NCBI GenBank assembly: GCA_947483555.1
Contig: CANKMW010000016.1
Span: forward strand, 56,172-120,171
DNA length: 64,000 nucleotides
Source: Myxococcales bacterium
GTDB taxonomy: Bacteria > Myxococcota_A > Polyangia > Haliangiales > Haliangiaceae
Direction: 5' to 3'
The notes below the pieces were generated by a model, which saw nothing but the letters and a program-made list of their open reading frames with translations, had not been told where the DNA came from and searched no databases. Positions within the stretch are counted from its first letter, which is position 1; the number at the start of each line of letters is the position of its first letter. The translations under genes and the position numbers were made by a program. Positions 62,505 to 64,000 of the stretch are shown here, piece after piece.

Positions 62505-63653
62505 TCACGAGCGCCCCCCGGCCAGCACCTTGAAGGCCCGGCCCTGCTTGGCTCGTTCGGTGGTCGCCGGCGCGGTGTAGTGGCGCTGCTGCATGATCGT
62601 ACTCGTGTGCCCCAGCGAGCTCGCGATCGCGTGGGCGGTGACGCCGGCCTCTGTGGCGAGGGTCGAGTGCAGGCCCCGCAGGCTCTGCGTGCAGATGACC
62701 GGGACCTTCGCCGCGCCGCACAGGCGCCGCACATGGTGCAGCAGCCAGTGCCGGTCGGCCGGGAAGATCCGGTCGGCTGGCGCGCGGCGCCGCGGCTGGC
62801 CGTCGACCTGCACCACCAGGGCGCCGGCGAGCAGCTCGCGCACGACGTCGGGCACCTCGAGGCGGCGGCGGCCGGCGTCGGTCTTGGCGTCCGGGATCCA
62901 GAGGACCCGCGCGCCGTCGTCGACGTCGCGCGCCAGGCGGTCGGTGACCTCCGAGGCCCGGCAGCCTAGCAGCAGGCACAGCGCCGCGGCGAGCGCCGCG
63001 AGATCGCCGCCGGCCGCCGCCTCGAGACAGTGACCGGCGAAGCTGCGGGCCTCGTCGATCCGCAGTTGGGCCTTCCCGCGCCGCCGGCGCCCCTTCACCT
63101 CGAGGCCGGCGAGCGGCGTCCCGCTCTTGTCGGCGCGCAGGTAGCCGCGCTCGACCAGCCACCGGGCAAAGGTCCCCGCCTCGGCGAGCATCCCGCTGCG
63201 GTAGGTGACCGAGCGCGGCCGCTCGACCTGCCGGCGGCCGACCACCTTCCGCCGCTGGTGCCCTCCGCGCACCAGCACCTCGACGACCCGCGTCGACGTC
63301 GCCTCGAGCAGCTGCCGGGCGCGGGCCTTGGTGAGGTCCTCGACCAGGCCGCCGGTGAGGACCTCGTCCACGCCGAAGAACGTCCGCAGGCGGTGGCCGG
63401 TGGACGCGATCGACGTCGCCCGCAGCTCGCGGCCGCCGAGCTCGCCGACGTACTCGGCGATCGCGGCGCTCACCGTGAAGCCCTTGAGCTTCGCCTCGAG
63501 CTTCGCGATCGCGGCGCGCGCCCGCGCCTCTGCGCCTTCTCCCGCAAACGATTCAGTAGAGCGTCCTCCTCGTCCGTCGACGAAGACGACGCGCCAGGTT
63601 CCTGGCCGGTGTTCGTAGGGGCCGTAGACACGTTCGATGCTCCTTCTGACCAT
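62505..63653 (-). CDS. int: Tyrosine recombinase (phage-type integrase)
   Basis: 382 residues. N-terminal SAM-like/core-binding region (about 55-150), catalytic domain about 195-370. Catalytic residues: R232 (GCRASEV), K257, R326, H349 (LGHTS) and nucleophile Y359 (HYTAP). The usual HxxR box reads QSLR (Q323), so the first His is replaced. Reads toward the tRNA-Leu. Its start overlaps the end of the small upstream gene by about 180 bases in another frame. Confidence 0.92.
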   Translation of the reverse strand: MVRRSIERVYGPYEHRPGTWRVVFVDGRGGRSTESFAGEGAEARARAAIAKLEAKLKGFTVSAAIAEYVGELGGRELRATSIASTGHRLRTFFGVDEVLTGGLVEDLTKARARQLLEATSTRVVEVLVRGGHQRRKVVGRRQVERPRSVTYRSGMLAEAGTFARWLVERGYLRADKSGTPLAGLEVKGRRRRGKAQLRIDEARSFAGHCLEAAAGGDLAALAAALCLLLGCRASEVTDRLARDVDDGARVLWIPDAKTDAGRRRLEVPDVVRELLAGALVVQVDGQPRRRAPADRIFPADRHWLLHHVRRLCGAAKVPVICTQSLRGLHSTLATEAGVTAHAIASSLGHTSTIMQQRHYTAPATTERAKQGRAFKVLAGGRS

Positions 63654-63790
63654 GACGGTTCTCCTCCGTCGCTGGTCGGCTTCCCGCCGACCAGCATCGC
63701 ACGCAGCTCCGGCAACAGGCGCTCGATCACGCGCTCGGCGACCCGCTCGACCAGGTCCTCGCTCACGGTGACCCGCGCCCGGTCGGTCAC
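63470..63790 (-). CDS. Small protein upstream of the integrase
   Basis: 106 residues from GTG 63790, which overlaps the stop of the next upstream gene by 4 bases, a sign of coupling; a TTG at 63802 is the longer option. The first 35 residues (VSEDLVERVAERVIERLLPELR) resemble the N-terminal helix of small phage regulatory proteins, and the C-terminus is basic. It may be an excisionase-type helper. The 184-base overlap with the integrase is unusual. Confidence 0.5.
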   Translation of the reverse strand: MTDRARVTVSEDLVERVAERVIERLLPELRAMLVGGKPTSDGGEPSWSEGASNVSTAPTNTGQEPGASSSSTDEEDALLNRLREKAQRRGRAPRSRSSRRSSRASR

Positions 63791-64000
63791 GGCAGTTCCC
63801 AACCGAACGGCGTGAGGTGGCCGGGCAGGTAGAGCGGGTGCGACGGGTGCCCGACGGTGCCCCAGTTGGCCGTGGCCTCGGGGAAGGTGACCTGGGCCGA
63901 GTTGCTGATCTGGTTGCCGGACGGAGCCGAGAAGGCGGCTGACTGGCGCGCGTAGCTGCCGCCGGTGACCTCGGTGCCGCCGCCGGCGTCGGTCGGCGCC
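63787..64000 (-). CDS. Phage tail-fibre-like protein, 5' end outside window
   Basis: The visible 3' part encodes TEVTGGSYARQSAAFSAPSGNQISNSAQVTFPEATANWGTV and ends at TGA 63787-63789. The pattern TEVxGGxYxRQxxxFxAPxGxxxSNSxxVxFPxATAxWGTV is that of a tail-fibre/tail-associated family. The last 20 residues (HPSHPLYLPGHLTPFGWELP) diverge from what I expect there, so the end may be frameshifted or recombined. Confidence 0.65.
   Translation of the reverse strand, partial: APTDAGGGTEVTGGSYARQSAAFSAPSGNQISNSAQVTFPEATANWGTVGHPSHPLYLPGHLTPFGWELP

Overview
The window is very GC-rich DNA, densely packed with genes and rich in GTG starts, 4-base stop/start overlaps, Cys-anchored lipoproteins and TPR proteins. 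A seven-gene locus (37537-60268) resembles the Myxococcus xanthus adventurous-gliding (Agl-Glt) cluster. This points to a myxobacterium-like member of Myxococcota, possibly the Haliangium/Kofleria side; the finer placement is inference.

Layout. 1-4938: envelope lipoproteins and a REC-GAF-HD-GYP regulator. 5054-8083: coaX followed by a helical protein, a membrane protein and a TlpA-type thioredoxin, tightly overlapped. 8165-12136: small Zn-finger protein, membrane-anchored FAM20/HipA-like kinase, Zn-ribbon/HEAT protein and MFS transporter. 12427-17318: GNAT, L-serine dehydratase, GMC-type oxidoreductase and rimO. 17334-20500: membrane metallophosphoesterase and a lipoprotein carrying a motif also found in the gliding FHA/TonB-like protein. 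20544-24053: four-gene ABC-2 exporter operon. 24157-26037: DUF4157 (eCIS core) protein with a CHAP-like C-terminus. 26073-28127: collagen-like exported protein and lipoprotein. 28210-30075: rtcB, an RbfA-like protein and an 18-codon leader ORF behind a good sigma-70-type promoter. 30176-33047: RlpA, an unknown protein and a multihaem lipoprotein. 33136-36554: rpsP-khpA-rimM-trmD-rplS-yraN, with trmD fused to a second RNA methyltransferase domain.

37537-60268 is the probable gliding/envelope locus: three large TPR proteins (one a lipoprotein), a small secreted protein, an FHA-TM-TonB-like protein, a TPR lipoprotein and a 3,989-residue TPR protein. Converging on it is an FHA-GAF-class III cyclase (60508-62127).

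62314-64000: tRNA-Leu(CAG) with a tyrosine integrase just downstream pointing at it, a small coupled gene and a phage-tail-like partial gene. This is the left edge of an integrated element that continues past the window.

Two families of intergenic palindromes occur. One has two copies (46908-47032, 60285-60405) whose stems differ by compensating base changes. Several genes contain in-frame short tandem repeats. No CRISPR array, rRNA or replication origin was seen.
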